From Syngnathus acus (Eukaryota > Chordata > Actinopteri > Syngnathiformes > Syngnathidae): a stretch of 64,000 nucleotides of DNA. Each line of letters begins with the position of its first letter. Position 1 is the first letter of the stretch. Below, piece by piece: positions 12,401-20,480 of the stretch. The stretch covers positions 10,537,476-10,601,475 of the forward strand of contig NC_051089.1 in the NCBI RefSeq assembly GCF_901709675.1. Direction: 5' to 3'. Made by a program: the position numbers and the translations under genes. The notes below the pieces were generated by a model that worked only from the letters and a program-made list of their open reading frames with translations, searched no databases and was not told where the DNA came from.

Positions 12401-14451
12401 TCACCTCAACGGTTTGATCTCAGCAGACAACTCTGTTGGTATCAAGGTGACTATCACATGCTCGCCCTTTGACCCCACCCTCCCTGGCTTGTTTTGGCCT
12501 GCATGTTTGGACACTGTTGTGGTATGAATGTCTATTTCATGCTCCAAATTGAGATTACTATCATACTACGCCTGGGATTTGAATGAGTGGCCGCTGATCT
12601 TCATCTTCGTCACCATCACTCACGTTCACAAATGCAGCTTTAAATGTAGCACTGCACATGTCTGCTTTGCTCCGTTGGCTTTTTCTACATGTGTGCTTTC
12701 GATCAGCAGTAGGACCTGACGGAGGCGGAGGATGTGGTTGTGCTGTGTGTGCGCGGGTGCGTGCGTGCGTGGTTTCCTTGTGGTTTCTACTCCACCCATC
12801 CCATACAGTCTACAAAAAGCAACATTGCCCACAATTTTCACAGGTTGCACTTGTACACGATCATATTTTGCTTTTGGGTGTAACTTTTCTCTTTACTACT
12901 ACCACTAGTATTACTACTACCACTACTTTTGATGTAGCTGGAAACATGATATGAAACTAACCACAGTATTGTTTCCCCTCACTGTGAACCGAGCTATATA
13001 TTTTGGTATATGTCTCCCCCTTCTGTTTGTACTGAGCATGCGCAAGGGCAAGGAGTTCCACTGGCCCATGATTGGCTTTGCTCAAAGGGTTGAAATTGTT
13101 CACAAAAGAAAATGCATGAATGTGCTTGAATTATGTTGAGCATGTTCAACATTAGTCTTACCTGAACAATCTACAAAAAAATAAGTGCTAATACATGCTG
13201 TATCAAAGTGCTCATGATTTGTATCTAATGCTTTATTTTGACCATTAAAAAAAATCAATAATGGCCTTTTCTCTGACCGTGTAAAAGTAGAATAGTCTCG
13301 GATTTGATTTTCAGATTTGATGTTAATTAGCATCTACGTATGTTGCGGTTCTTTAACCCTTTTAAGCAACGGATTTAACACAAATGCTTCAGTAGCATCA
13401 TGTAGACAGACAATAACAGAACTCACTGCAGTAGAATGACTAATATTAGTGGTTTATTGATGATCTCAGAGGTATCAAGATTCAAAAAAATGGACTCTTT
13501 CAAAGAGGCAATGACTACCCAGAACCGAGTGGCATTCAGAAAAATGCTCGTTTGTGTGTTATGTTCCTCAGGGCGGCTCGGTCCAAAGGGCGTTCCCTCA
13601 ATTGACTGAAAAGTGCCACTCGTGCGAGCGGCGTGTTTATTTGGTGGAGAGGATTTGTGCCGAAGGCTTCTACTTTCACAGGGAATGCTTTCGCTGCACC
13701 ACCTGCAGCTCTACCCTGCACCAGGGATTACATGCCTTTGACGCACGATACGGTACGCTCACTTTCATCTGACCCAAGACAATATTCATATCAAACAAAT
13801 CTTTTGCAAAGATTATAAATGCTCATTTTTGTAATACATGCCAAAAAAATGGTCTAAATTTGTTGTCTGAACGACCAATGTTTCCCCATAGTTGATCTTG
13901 TTGGATTGTGTAGGTGTACCTAATTATTAGGTTGGGTTCATCCTAACAATTGATATGCTCTGACAGGTAAATTATACTGCAAGCTTCACTTTGATCAACT
14001 CAAGAACGAGACAAGCCCGCAGAGGAACGGCTCTGCACGCTTGGTAAGAACTGAGCACCTCAGATGTGGATGCATGCGATGGTAGATGATATACAGAACG
14101 TCTCTGTCGCAGAATCCTTTACAAAGTCGGTTCGAGGGGCTATGCGATGCTACGGAAGAGGGCGCCACCTCCAGCTGTACGGTGGCCCTGCCGAGCCAGT
14201 CTCCAGCAGGTACTCTTGGCTCTGTTTTGTGGGAGCAGCTGAGCAGGCCCCTGAGCGTGGCTCGTGGCGTATGTCGCGCCCCCAGGCCTATGTGCCGCCG
14301 GGCGGCTCGGGCTTTTGTTAGCCACTTAAGGGACAACGTCCAGGACTATGCCTTCATGTACGAACTACTCAGTATGACTTTGCCCTTGCTGCTCATCTTG
14401 TACGATGTTCTGCTGCAGATGCAAACCGAGGCCGCGCCCATGTGGGTGTAG
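292..14451 (+). CDS. mical2: mical2, [F-actin]-monooxygenase MICAL2 (5' partial), 21 exons
   Basis: MICAL proteins are FAD/NADPH monooxygenases that oxidise actin methionines and dismantle filaments. MICAL2 is known to act in the nucleus on MRTF/SRF signalling. The exons joined here give about 1000 codons in one consistent phase: 292-499, 794-910, 1744-1845, 3686-3841, 3946-4046, 4152-4409, 4795-4910, 5343-5469, 5548-5638, 6002-6149, 7497-7696, 8313-8416, 8535-8606, 8814-8921, 9211-9315, 10952-11197, 11338-11376, 12339-12446, 13572-13752, 13967-14043, 14113-14451. Domains in the visible part (approximate residues): monooxygenase 1-425 with GGGPCG and LVGDS motifs, CH 426-541, basic linker 541-600, proline-rich and helical linker 636-802, LIM 802-888, hydrophobic tail to 1000. 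The N-terminal exons lie upstream of the window. I choose MICAL2 over MICAL1/3 because of the basic linker and the TEAD1/RASSF10 neighbours. No C-terminal bMERB-type coiled coil follows. The weakest parts are the short exon at 11338 and the terminal exon. Confidence 0.88.
500..793 (+). other. mical2 intron
   Basis: An intron of 294 bp from GTGAGT to TTTAACAG. Nothing else is recognisable in it. Confidence 0.8.
794..910 (+). CDS. mical2: mical2 exon: monooxygenase domain
   Basis: This exon reads (S)[19 protein letters not shown] and ends EKQDDEG. It follows in phase from the previous exon; the serine codon is split across the junction. The acceptor is TTTAACAG and the donor GTATTT. It corresponds to the MICAL segment after AIDHIS. 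Confidence 0.9.
911..1743 (+). other. mical2 intron
   Basis: An intron of 833 bp with short open frames on both strands around 1225-1527 that have no family resemblance. It holds AT-rich filler and a poly-T/poly-C tract near the acceptor. Confidence 0.7.
1744..1845 (+). CDS. mical2: mical2 exon: monooxygenase domain, GADGRRNT motif
   Basis: The exon encodes [19 protein letters not shown] followed by [14 protein letters not shown](G). [11 protein letters not shown] is the conserved flavoprotein-hydroxylase DG-type motif (GADG). Borders are TTTTTTTAG and GTGAGA, and the phase matches both neighbours. Confidence 0.93.
1846..3685 (+). other. mical2 intron with a dispersed repeat and CTCF-like site
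   Basis: This 1.84-kb intron is AT-rich. It carries the AP-1/CTCF repeat copy at 2481-2556 that is listed separately. No coding signal is seen. Confidence 0.75.
2481..2556 (-). repeat. Dispersed repeat copy A with AP-1 and CTCF-like sites
   Basis: The block begins with TGAGTCA (AP-1 consensus) and ends in ACTGCCCCCTGGTGG. On the - strand this is CCACCAGGGGGCAGT, which agrees at every position with the CTCF core consensus CCASYAGRKGGCRSY (2536-2550). The block aligns with 29811-29880: both have TGAGTCA, AACTCTTCTT, GTCTG and the CTCF-like end in the same order and spacing. I infer a repeat family. I do not know its name. Confidence 0.6.
3686..3841 (+). CDS. mical2: mical2 exon: monooxygenase domain
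   Basis: The exon reads [20 protein letters not shown] and continues to [13 protein letters not shown](G). [13 protein letters not shown] is a hallmark MICAL segment. Acceptor TTGCAG, donor GTGGGA. Confidence 0.93.
3946..4046 (+). CDS. mical2: mical2 exon: monooxygenase domain
   Basis: The exon encodes [20 protein letters not shown] and then [13 protein letters not shown]. The segment [22 protein letters not shown] is characteristic of MICALs. Acceptor GTCGCAG, donor GTGAGT; it ends in phase 0. Confidence 0.93.
4152..4409 (+). CDS. mical2: mical2 exon: monooxygenase domain with GDSLLE motif
   Basis: 86 codons from [20 protein letters not shown] to [12 protein letters not shown]. The GD of VGDSLLEPFWP is the second FAD-contacting motif of class A flavin monooxygenases. 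Acceptor TTGACAG, donor GTAACG, phase 0 at both ends. Confidence 0.93.
4410..4794 (+). other. mical2 intron
   Basis: 385 bp ending in TTGCTTGCAG. No other feature is seen. Confidence 0.8.
4795..4910 (+). CDS. mical2: mical2 exon: end of FAD site
   Basis: The exon encodes [20 protein letters not shown] and then [18 protein letters not shown](R). [21 protein letters not shown] is nearly invariant in MICALs and continues directly from VGDSLLE. Donor GTATGT. Confidence 0.94.
4911..5342 (+). other. mical2 intron filled by a repeat
   Basis: Most of this 432-bp intron is the dispersed repeat at about 5011-5320, listed separately. It ends in TGTTTTCAG. Confidence 0.75.
5011..5320. repeat. Dispersed repeat with GATACCG motifs at both ends
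   Basis: CGATACCGAGTACCAATACC near 5058 and ACCGATACCAATACCCGGTA at 5281-5300, with further copies of TATCGG between, bracket about 250 bp of unique-looking DNA. Many fish genomes hold elements with such ends, probably nonautonomous DNA transposons. Superfamily and exact ends are not resolved from one copy. Confidence 0.55.
5343..5469 (+). CDS. mical2: mical2 exon: linker after monooxygenase
   Basis: 42 complete codons: (R)[20 protein letters not shown] and [36 protein letters not shown] and the IDPxTRYPNL segment are standard MICAL sequence between the catalytic and CH domains. Donor GTGCAA. Confidence 0.93.
5548..5638 (+). CDS. mical2: mical2 exon: linker to CH domain
   Basis: The exon encodes [20 protein letters not shown] and [10 protein letters not shown]. 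Its sequence is less conserved, but phase and borders (TTTCTAG, GTAGAG) join the exons on each side without a gap. Confidence 0.85.
5639..6001 (+). other. mical2 intron
   Basis: 363 bp ending CTCCATAG. The preceding frame stays open well into it, which is chance read-through. Confidence 0.75.
6002..6149 (+). CDS. mical2: mical2 exon: CH domain, first half
   Basis: The exon reads [20 protein letters not shown], then [20 protein letters not shown] and IHRFKPHL(I). LLTWCQxQTEGY and [17 protein letters not shown] are the calponin-homology signature of MICALs. Acceptor CTCCATAG, donor GTACGT. Confidence 0.94.
6150..7496 (+). other. mical2 intron
   Basis: 1.35 kb with homopolymer runs of G near 6261 and C near 6424. 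There are no exons or recognisable repeats of known family. The region near 7080-7140 (TTGATTGACAG...GCGTTCAGTGG) looks like dispersed repeat sequence, but I cannot place it. Confidence 0.6.
7497..7696 (+). CDS. mical2: mical2 exon: CH domain, second half
   Basis: 66 complete codons from [20 protein letters not shown] to [14 protein letters not shown](G). The [15 protein letters not shown] helix is typical of the CH fold in MICALs. Acceptor CCCTCAG, donor GTATTG. Confidence 0.93.
7697..8312 (+). other. mical2 intron
   Basis: 616 bp with nothing recognised beyond a short TG run near 8010. Confidence 0.7.
8313..8416 (+). CDS. mical2: mical2 exon: basic linker, probable nuclear signal part 1
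   Basis: The exon encodes [20 protein letters not shown] and then [14 protein letters not shown]. The LPRKRVPK end, with KRRRK in the next exon, makes a bipartite-looking basic signal where MICAL2 is known to carry its nuclear localisation sequence. Acceptor ACCACAG, donor GTAACA. Confidence 0.88.
8535..8606 (+). CDS. mical2: mical2 exon: basic linker part 2
   Basis: 24 codons: [20 protein letters not shown] and HPEE. KRRRK is the second basic cluster. The exon is in phase 0 on both sides. Acceptor CTTCTAG, donor GTTTGT. Confidence 0.88.
8814..8921 (+). CDS. mical2: mical2 exon: linker, [10 protein letters not shown]
   Basis: 36 codons including [19 protein letters not shown]. The sequence [13 protein letters not shown] recurs in the MICAL linker after the CH domain. 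Phase 0 on both sides. Acceptor CCTTTTAG, donor GTATTG. Confidence 0.88.
9211..9315 (+). CDS. mical2: mical2 exon: proline-rich linker
   Basis: 35 codons: [20 protein letters not shown], then [15 protein letters not shown]. Evidence is the acceptor CAAATTTCAG, donor GTAGAG, phase 0 at both ends as the neighbours need, and a [11 protein letters not shown] stretch of the SH3-ligand type. Sequence identity to known MICAL2 is not certain. Confidence 0.7.
9316..10951 (+). other. mical2 intron
   Basis: 1.64 kb, AT-rich. A tract AAAATGGATGGGTAGATGG near 10130 resembles the tail of fish LINE/SINE copies. No coding signal is seen. Confidence 0.6.
10952..11197 (+). CDS. mical2: mical2 exon: linker ending in helical segment
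   Basis: 82 codons in phase 0, ending [21 protein letters not shown] before GTGAAG. The acceptor is CACTTTTCAG. The last 25 residues have heptad-like leucine spacing and look helical. The other long open frame here (from 10933) gives low-complexity sequence and stops before the donor, so I prefer this frame. Confidence 0.7.
11338..11376 (+). CDS. mical2: mical2 short exon: helical linker
   Basis: 13 codons, [13 protein letters not shown], between CCTCTAG and GTTGTG. With this donor the exon is 39 nt and keeps phase 0 into the next exon. The stronger-looking donor at 11400 would give 62 nt and run the next exon into a stop. The exon is either short or alternatively spliced. Confidence 0.5.
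11377..12338 (+). other. mical2 intron
   Basis: About 960 bp without recognised features. Short overlapping open frames at 11478-11808 on both strands are shadows. Confidence 0.6.
12339..12446 (+). CDS. mical2: mical2 exon: coiled linker before LIM
   Basis: 36 codons: [20 protein letters not shown] and [16 protein letters not shown]. It is strongly helical and basic and continues the helix from the previous exon. Acceptor TGTTTTAG, donor GTGACT, phase 0 on both sides. Confidence 0.75.
12447..13571 (+). other. mical2 intron
   Basis: 1.1 kb containing a short imperfect CTACTACCA repeat at about 12893-12928 and a GTGCGTGCGTGCGTG tract near 12757. Nothing else is seen. Confidence 0.65.
13572..13752 (+). 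CDS. mical2: mical2 exon: LIM domain, first zinc finger
   Basis: The exon encodes [20 protein letters not shown], then [20 protein letters not shown] and [20 protein letters not shown](G). The zinc ligands follow the LIM pattern exactly: C-x2-C, 17 residues, H-x2-C, then C-x2-C of the second finger. Acceptor TTCCTCAG, donor GTACGC. Confidence 0.94.
13967..14043 (+). CDS. mical2: mical2 exon: LIM domain, end of second zinc finger
   Basis: The exon encodes (G)[31 protein letters not shown] supplies the last two zinc ligands (C-x2-H), 19 residues after the CTTC pair of the previous exon. Acceptor CTGACAG, donor GTAAGA. Confidence 0.93.
14113..14451 (+). CDS. mical2: mical2 terminal exon: hydrophobic C-terminal tail
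   Basis: From the acceptor GTCGCAG the frame stays open for 112 codons to TAG at 14449-14451. It begins [17 protein letters not shown], runs through a basic stretch ([17 protein letters not shown]) and ends with a hydrophobic segment, [19 protein letters not shown] (14365-14421), a few residues before the stop. A donor-like CAGCAG/GTACTC at 14209/14210 allows an alternative splice leaving the tail out. I could not match the tail to a named domain. It could be a membrane anchor or an amphipathic helix. Confidence 0.68.
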   Translation, partial: NPLQSRFEGLCDATEEGATSSCTVALPSQSPAGTLGSVLWEQLSRPLSVARGVCRAPRPMCRRAARAFVSHLRDNVQDYAFMYELLSMTLPLLLILYDVLLQMQTEAAPMWV

Positions 14452-14880
14452 GAGCAAATCGGGCCCAGGCTCATGGACACCCAAACCTTGCTGCCAGCAT
14501 CGTTGTGCTTGTTGGGTTTCTTTCTTTTTTTTTTTTAGCAAGGACTTTGGTGTTTTTTTTTATTGATCACAAGATAGTAGGTTGAATATGACTTGCAGTT
14601 ATGCTATTAGGCTAGCAATGTGGAGAGTAGTAAAGGTTAAAATTTGTAAGCAAACAAATCTTACAAGTATTAACCAAATCCTGACCTACAAAATTTATAA
14701 AATACTAAATTTTCCCCAATTTAATCCAAAAAACAGTCTGTTTTTGGAACATACTTTGTGTTTACCAAATTCTAGAGCAAATCTAGATATATATTTAAAG
14801 TTAATATCCTCTGACTGTGTGCACACATCAAATGAAAATAAAAGCAGATTTTTCTTCATTTTTTAATGAAATGGAATAAA
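14452..14880 (+). other. mical2 3' UTR candidate
   Basis: AT-rich sequence following the mical2 stop. It ends at the first clear AATAAA (14875-14880). Confidence 0.5.
14875..14880 (+). terminator. Candidate polyadenylation signal, mical2
   Basis: AATAAA 424 bp after the mical2 stop codon, in an AT-rich tail. Further AATAAA hexamers downstream (for example in CAAAAATAAATC near 15304) could extend the transcript. Confidence 0.45.
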
Positions 14881-17439
14881 ATTGATGTAAAGTCCTCGGT
14901 TGAGTATCCAAAAGAGTATACACTGTGATTTGCCTACAACCAAACCCGCAGCGCTTAAATAACATGCAAAACCAAAGTTAAGATAATATTTTTGGGACTC
15001 AAGCAAGCGCACTTGACTTGATATGTCAGGTTGCTAAAATGACAAATGGTTGCCGGGTGTTTTCGTAAGTGATCCTCAGTGGCTCTTCAAGCACACTTCC
15101 GATTGCTTTACTCAGGTCGTGATGACTGACTGCCTTCATGCACTTTATGTTTGAGAGCTGCCTCATGGATTTAGTAGCAGCAACAAAAAAGTGGACTGAA
15201 TGTGCAATTTGCTTTATCATTAGTTCATACTGTGGATGCTTTTTAGCATTTAGTCTGTGCTTTTCTGATATCTACTGTCGAGTCTCAGAAAAACAAGGGC
15301 CAAAAATAAATCAGCCCTCAGAGTTCTTTCTAGAACTACAAGACTCAGTTTATTTTATTAATATTTGTAATTGACTGTAGACAAAAGAGGCTGGCAAGCT
15401 TGCCACTCTTGCTGTTACGTGTTTTACCAAGAAGCCTCCCAGTTGCTTTATCCAACATCTATTGATGCTTGTCAGGCTCTTTAGAAATGTGTGTACATTG
15501 TTTGTTTACAACAATTTGCCGTTGGATTTGCTCTCTGCTACTTACATATTGCATGACTGAAATAGCTTTAAAATGAGCTGAAATTGAGGTGTTCATTACG
15601 TCACAGATGGAAAATCTCGTTGTTTTAAAAATCCCTCTTAGAAAAAAAATCGTGTGACCAAAGCCAACTTGTGTCAATGTTTTTTTGCTTCAACAATTGT
15701 GAAACCAATGAACAGATATCTTCTCCCTTCTAAATGTCAGTACTGTATCTTGTATTCAGGACTTTCTGCTTACATAAGTTGTTTTCCCATCCTTCGTCTG
15801 TATGCTCTTTGTGTTTTAGACTGTTCTCTTCACCTCATATGATGTGTCTAAGCCAGCTGGATGGTTGCACATCCTTGCGTTAAAGGTGATTACGTGCATG
15901 GTCATGAGGTTGTGTGTTTGACTTCCTGCACACGCCATCTTTCATATTATGAAATTGTCACTCTGCTTTAACTGCATTTACGATTGTGAGTTGATTAAAG
16001 TTGGCCTTGGCTTGGACATTACTCACCGTGACTCTTGAAATGCTTCTGCGTGGCCTTGTGTTTTCATAATGAACCACAACTAACAGGGGTTGTTTTAAAA
16101 TTGAACATAAGTGACACATGATTGGGTTTTATGTGAGAAATGATGCTTAAATGTACAAATAATGGGAACTCATGTGGTTGCACAGGTGTGCACAGCTATT
16201 TAGCAAAGGGATGTACTGTAGCTATGTTCATAATTGACAAAACACATTCTTGTATTTGGGAGCTATGTTTTAATTTGTCAAAAAAAAAATTTATTGTTGA
16301 ACTTTTTGGCACCTTAGACAAGGTGGAGGGAATTATGAACAGTCAGTGTCGGGATAAAACTTTGAAGTTTATGCTGCAAAATGAAAATTAAAATAACATT
16401 TAAAAAAGGTAGAAAAAGTCTAGGAGACCTTTTGCAATTTATTTGGTGTTAATCAGAGTTACTTTAAATGGCGGCAGATGCGTGCTGTTGCATTTACACT
16501 AGGTGATTTGTGATTGATGATCACAGCCATAATCAAGGGTGTGCACACTTGTGCAACCACATTATTTCAGTTACGTGTTTTTATTTCCCCTTTAAAAATA
16601 AGTAAAATTAGGGGACACGGGTTACATGACTGGTGGAAAATGTTATCTTGGTCTCATTTTTTATATCACAATTATTTTGAAGAGGGGTGTGGAGACTTTA
16701 TATCACTACGTTCTCTAAATTGCCTGATGTTATTGTATTTGTTGACATCACATCACAATCAAGAGCCATGTACAATCATAACATCCTTCTTAGGTTTTCC
16801 ATTATTTTGTTTTCCAAAGAAATTCTTCAAGGTCAAAAATCAGCACTTGGCTCTAACTTTCTTTGTAATATTTGTAAAGCACTTAAAAAAAAAAAAAATT
16901 AAATGTGCTGTAAGACTAAGAGGTACTGTTTTGTCATGATGCATTTTAAAGCGGATGCATGTCATAAAGCCATCTCGCAACGCTTAAAACTAATTTTGCA
17001 AGTGACGGACCAAAGGCACAATTTCATTGAAAATGCAACCTTATAAATAACGATGACCCCCCCAGAGATTCAAACTAACCTCCAAAGTATTGGGCAGTGA
17101 GGCCAGTTCCTTTATTTGTGCTGTATACTCAAAACCTTTGGGTTTGACATCAAAAGATGCATAAATATGACAAGAGATCAACAGTTCAGATATTATTGCC
17201 AGGTATTACCATGAAACTGGATTTAGAGAGCATTGCACCAATTTTTAGGTGAGTGAAAGTACTCCATCAGACAGATTAAAAATAAATAAAAATGACATCA
17301 ATTGATCTTAACATGTTTTTCCTGGTTTTCATGTTAACACTATCTGGTTTCATTCCATTGAACTAAATTGACAAGCAAAAATATTTTGTAGACTCCCGAG
17401 TTCCTTTTTCTACTGAAGATTAATGTTCCCATCTCTTCA

Positions 17440-17580
17440 ATGACTTCAGAAAACCGCGATTGGTTGCGTGGACTGAGACTCTGCAATTGTGATGTAATTT
17501 TCAGTCGCCAGCAAGTGGCAAAATGGCCGCTCCTCCTGAGATGGATAAAAACAGCTGGATTTTGCCTTTGAAATTCATAT
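17440..17580. repeat. Probable dispersed repeat fragment
   Basis: The stretch CAGTCGCCAGCAAGTGGCAAAATGGCCGC (described in part: AGTCGCCAGCAAGTGGC) with GAGATGGATAAAAACAGCTGG resembles a fish interspersed repeat as I remember it. This rests on recall, not alignment. Confidence 0.3.
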
Positions 17581-18299
17581 TTCACAAACAAAAAAATCTC
17601 ATTACAATGTATGTTGTTTAAAACTGTTTTTTTTTAAAAAAAAAACACATTTCTGCTTCTTGTCTTGCCCTCTTTTTGCAGATTTCAATTCATGCAGTTA
17701 TTCTATTTAAATGCTGCACATGCTTGCTGTCAAATTTGTTTGTCTTAACTTGTTTGCCGTGCTCCAGTTTAGTGAACATCATCCAGGTGTAATGGGTGTG
17801 CTGAATCAACCTCCTTGAGTTCACTTAGGAGCTTACAGGGAAGATTACTTGCCGACGCTCTGAGTGACATATTTGCAGTAGCTGTTATTGCTATAAATGT
17901 AATGTCTTCCCTTGAGTGTTAAAACTAGAAAACAATTTACACAGTGACAATGATTAGCATTTGAGCAACAGGGCAATCAGCCTGAAATTGGACTAGAATT
18001 ACAAATGCCCTAAAAGCTGATGAAAATACACAAACAGCTGGGAGAAGATTAATCTCAAACATAATGTCAGCACTTAGACATAAATCATCTTTTTAGGGTA
18101 CCGGTGGAAGAGGAATCACAATGGGCGGTAGATTAAATTGTTTTTCATCTATTTACATTTCCTCTATGGAGAAAAATAATTACACTTTTCAAAATGAAAA
18201 GTCTGCCCAGCTCAGCAACAACATTAAAGGGCAGAAGTTGTCTGGTTGCGGTCAGGTTTCCTTTTTTTTTTCTGAACTGAGATACTCTTGGTGAGGGTT

Positions 18300-18380
18300 G
18301 AGGTACGGCAGAGTGCATCGTGGACTGATCGCCAGCAATCTAACAACCATTCGCACTCAACATTCACACCTAAAAAGCAG
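18300..18380. repeat. Probable dispersed repeat fragment
   Basis: TGGACTGATCGCCAGC followed by ACAACCATTCGCACTCAACA and TTCACACCTA is a phrase that recurs across fish genomes, usually in LINE-like contexts. It is a fragment only. Confidence 0.45.
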
Positions 18381-19403
18381 GAATGTCAGTGAGTCGGCAT
18401 GGGCTTGGAACAGTGCCTATTGTGACTTCTCTTCTCTACGTTATGAAGTAACATCAGACCAGAAATGAAATAAAGTGTTTTCTGCCTTGATAACAAGCTT
18501 TTAGTATTTATTTCACCAATTGTCGATACGCGAACTCTTCCACCTGTTTTTTCTTGCTTCATTTCAAGATATAGCAACAGTTAACCTTGAATTTTGTGGT
18601 ACAGTGATAGGCAGGGGTGTGCAGATGGGGTGGTGGATTTGGGCATCTGTCCTGGTTTCAAAAAGCCACTGTGAAATGAAGTAGGATTTTAATTCAGAGA
18701 TTCTTTCATGTTCTCCTAGAGGGCGCACCATACATGGTCTGCACTAAAACCCACCAGGCTAGTTCATTCACTCCCAACGTCGATAAACGCCATCATCTGC
18801 AGGCAGCGGAGAGTCCATCCGGAAGTTTCTTGTTGCCATTTTGACAAATGGCTTGAGTTTCCTTTCGGTTTCAAACTGGATAAAACGAACCAGGCACGGT
18901 CTTCAAGCACCAAGCAACAATGCAAGGAAGTTCCAGCATTGCCTCAACCAAAGCACTTTACATATGTCGAGTCCTTTTACCGCCCACAAGTACTTCCCAT
19001 GGTCAGATCCTCGCATTCAAAAAAAGTATAAAATTCCAGCAACTGTGATGTGCTTTTTTTTTTTATTTATTACAATCACAAAGAAAAGGGTCACTCATAA
19101 TCACACATCATACGCCCAGATTCCTTGAAAAGGAGCATTTCCACCTATTACGGGATAATTCCACTGGTGTCTTCTTATATTCTACCTTGCAATAAAAATG
19201 TCATGCCTGTTCTATCGTAAGCGTGCTCTTCTGTCCTTATGTATAGATTTAACAACTGAAACAAATATTCAATTTTATTTTTCTGTCAATCACTTTGTCC
19301 ATTTATATTGGATACTTGGAAGCTGTGCTATTCCAAGTATAAAGTTGTTAGTTGAGAGATCAACTGGCATTGAACACTTTCAAAATATTTGGTGTCAAAC
19401 TGC

Positions 19404-19409
19404 ATATAT

Positions 19410-19444
<35 letters not shown>
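19404..19444. repeat. TA microsatellite
   Basis: Forty-one bases of alternating A and T with a single phase slip near 19420. Confidence 0.9.
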
Positions 19445-19446
<2 letters not shown>

Positions 19447-20309
19447 TGCCAGATGGCAGAATATCTCTCTGATTCTTTTTGATAATCGCACGCAAAGCTG
19501 GTTGTTCTCAAAACATGTGTCCATGTGATATCAGAAAATCCCTTGCCTCTGCAAATATCTGCGAGCACATCTGGTCATAATCACATTGTAAACATCGGTT
19601 ATGCAATGACTTTAATGTCTGTATCCTTCTGGCAGTATCTTCTGTTGCACAGGCAACGTTTGCTGCCGCGGCGATAAAGAGATTAACCTGCAAGTGCGCA
19701 AACTGTTTGAAACAGTGTGACAAGCAAATGGGTGAAAAAGGCACGGTAGATTTCAAGGGGCGTATGTGAGGACTTCATCTTTTTTAACCCTTCTCTTTTC
19801 TCCCCTGCTGTAACATACCTTTGAGAAGATATGTATATGTAAAGAAATGTCATTATTGGGATGAGTTTTTCCCATTTTGCTGTAACTTGCTATAAATAAA
19901 CCCAAGTCATATTCTTGTAAATCGTGGGTCGACCCTGATTTTCTATATTGTGTGTGACTAAAGCAAAAGAGTGCCGCCAGCTGAGCAGTCAGAGCAGAGA
20001 GCCAGCGCTTGGCCTTAGACGGCGATCTGATTAGAGAAGGTTGGCGACCAGACTAAACCAGACCAGACAGTTGCAGCAGCAGAGTATACCTGGAGGGAGG
20101 GGGGTGGCTGAACCGAATTAATTCTATTGTACTGGCCGCCATCAGAAAGTTGAAATCACCGCACTGCCAAACAAATCGTTTGTTATGAATTGGCCCCTTT
20201 GCTGTGCAGATGCGATGTGTTTCAAAAGCAGATGCACTTTTCAGTGATGATTCTGATGTCAGCTCATCATACTGGGTCATGCAACTCTGTGTTTTCTTTT
20301 TCTACACAC

Positions 20310-20480
20310 ACAGCGAATAGCAAAAGTCTACACACCCTAAATTCAAATGGCATGTTTTTGTCATTAAAAAACAAATGACACCATAAATTATTAAATTATT
20401 TCAAAGCAAAGGTTTCTATATTTAATAGGAACCCTTTAGCCTTTTATTATTAATTTTTTATTATTATTCAGGAGGGAAGT
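20310..20480. repeat. Probable dispersed DNA-transposon fragment
   Basis: AATAGCAAAAGTCTACACAC followed by a TTTTTGTCATTAAAAAACAA stretch resembles the end of a common fish nonautonomous element whose copies start CAAAAGTCTACACACCC. The far end is not identified. Confidence 0.4.
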
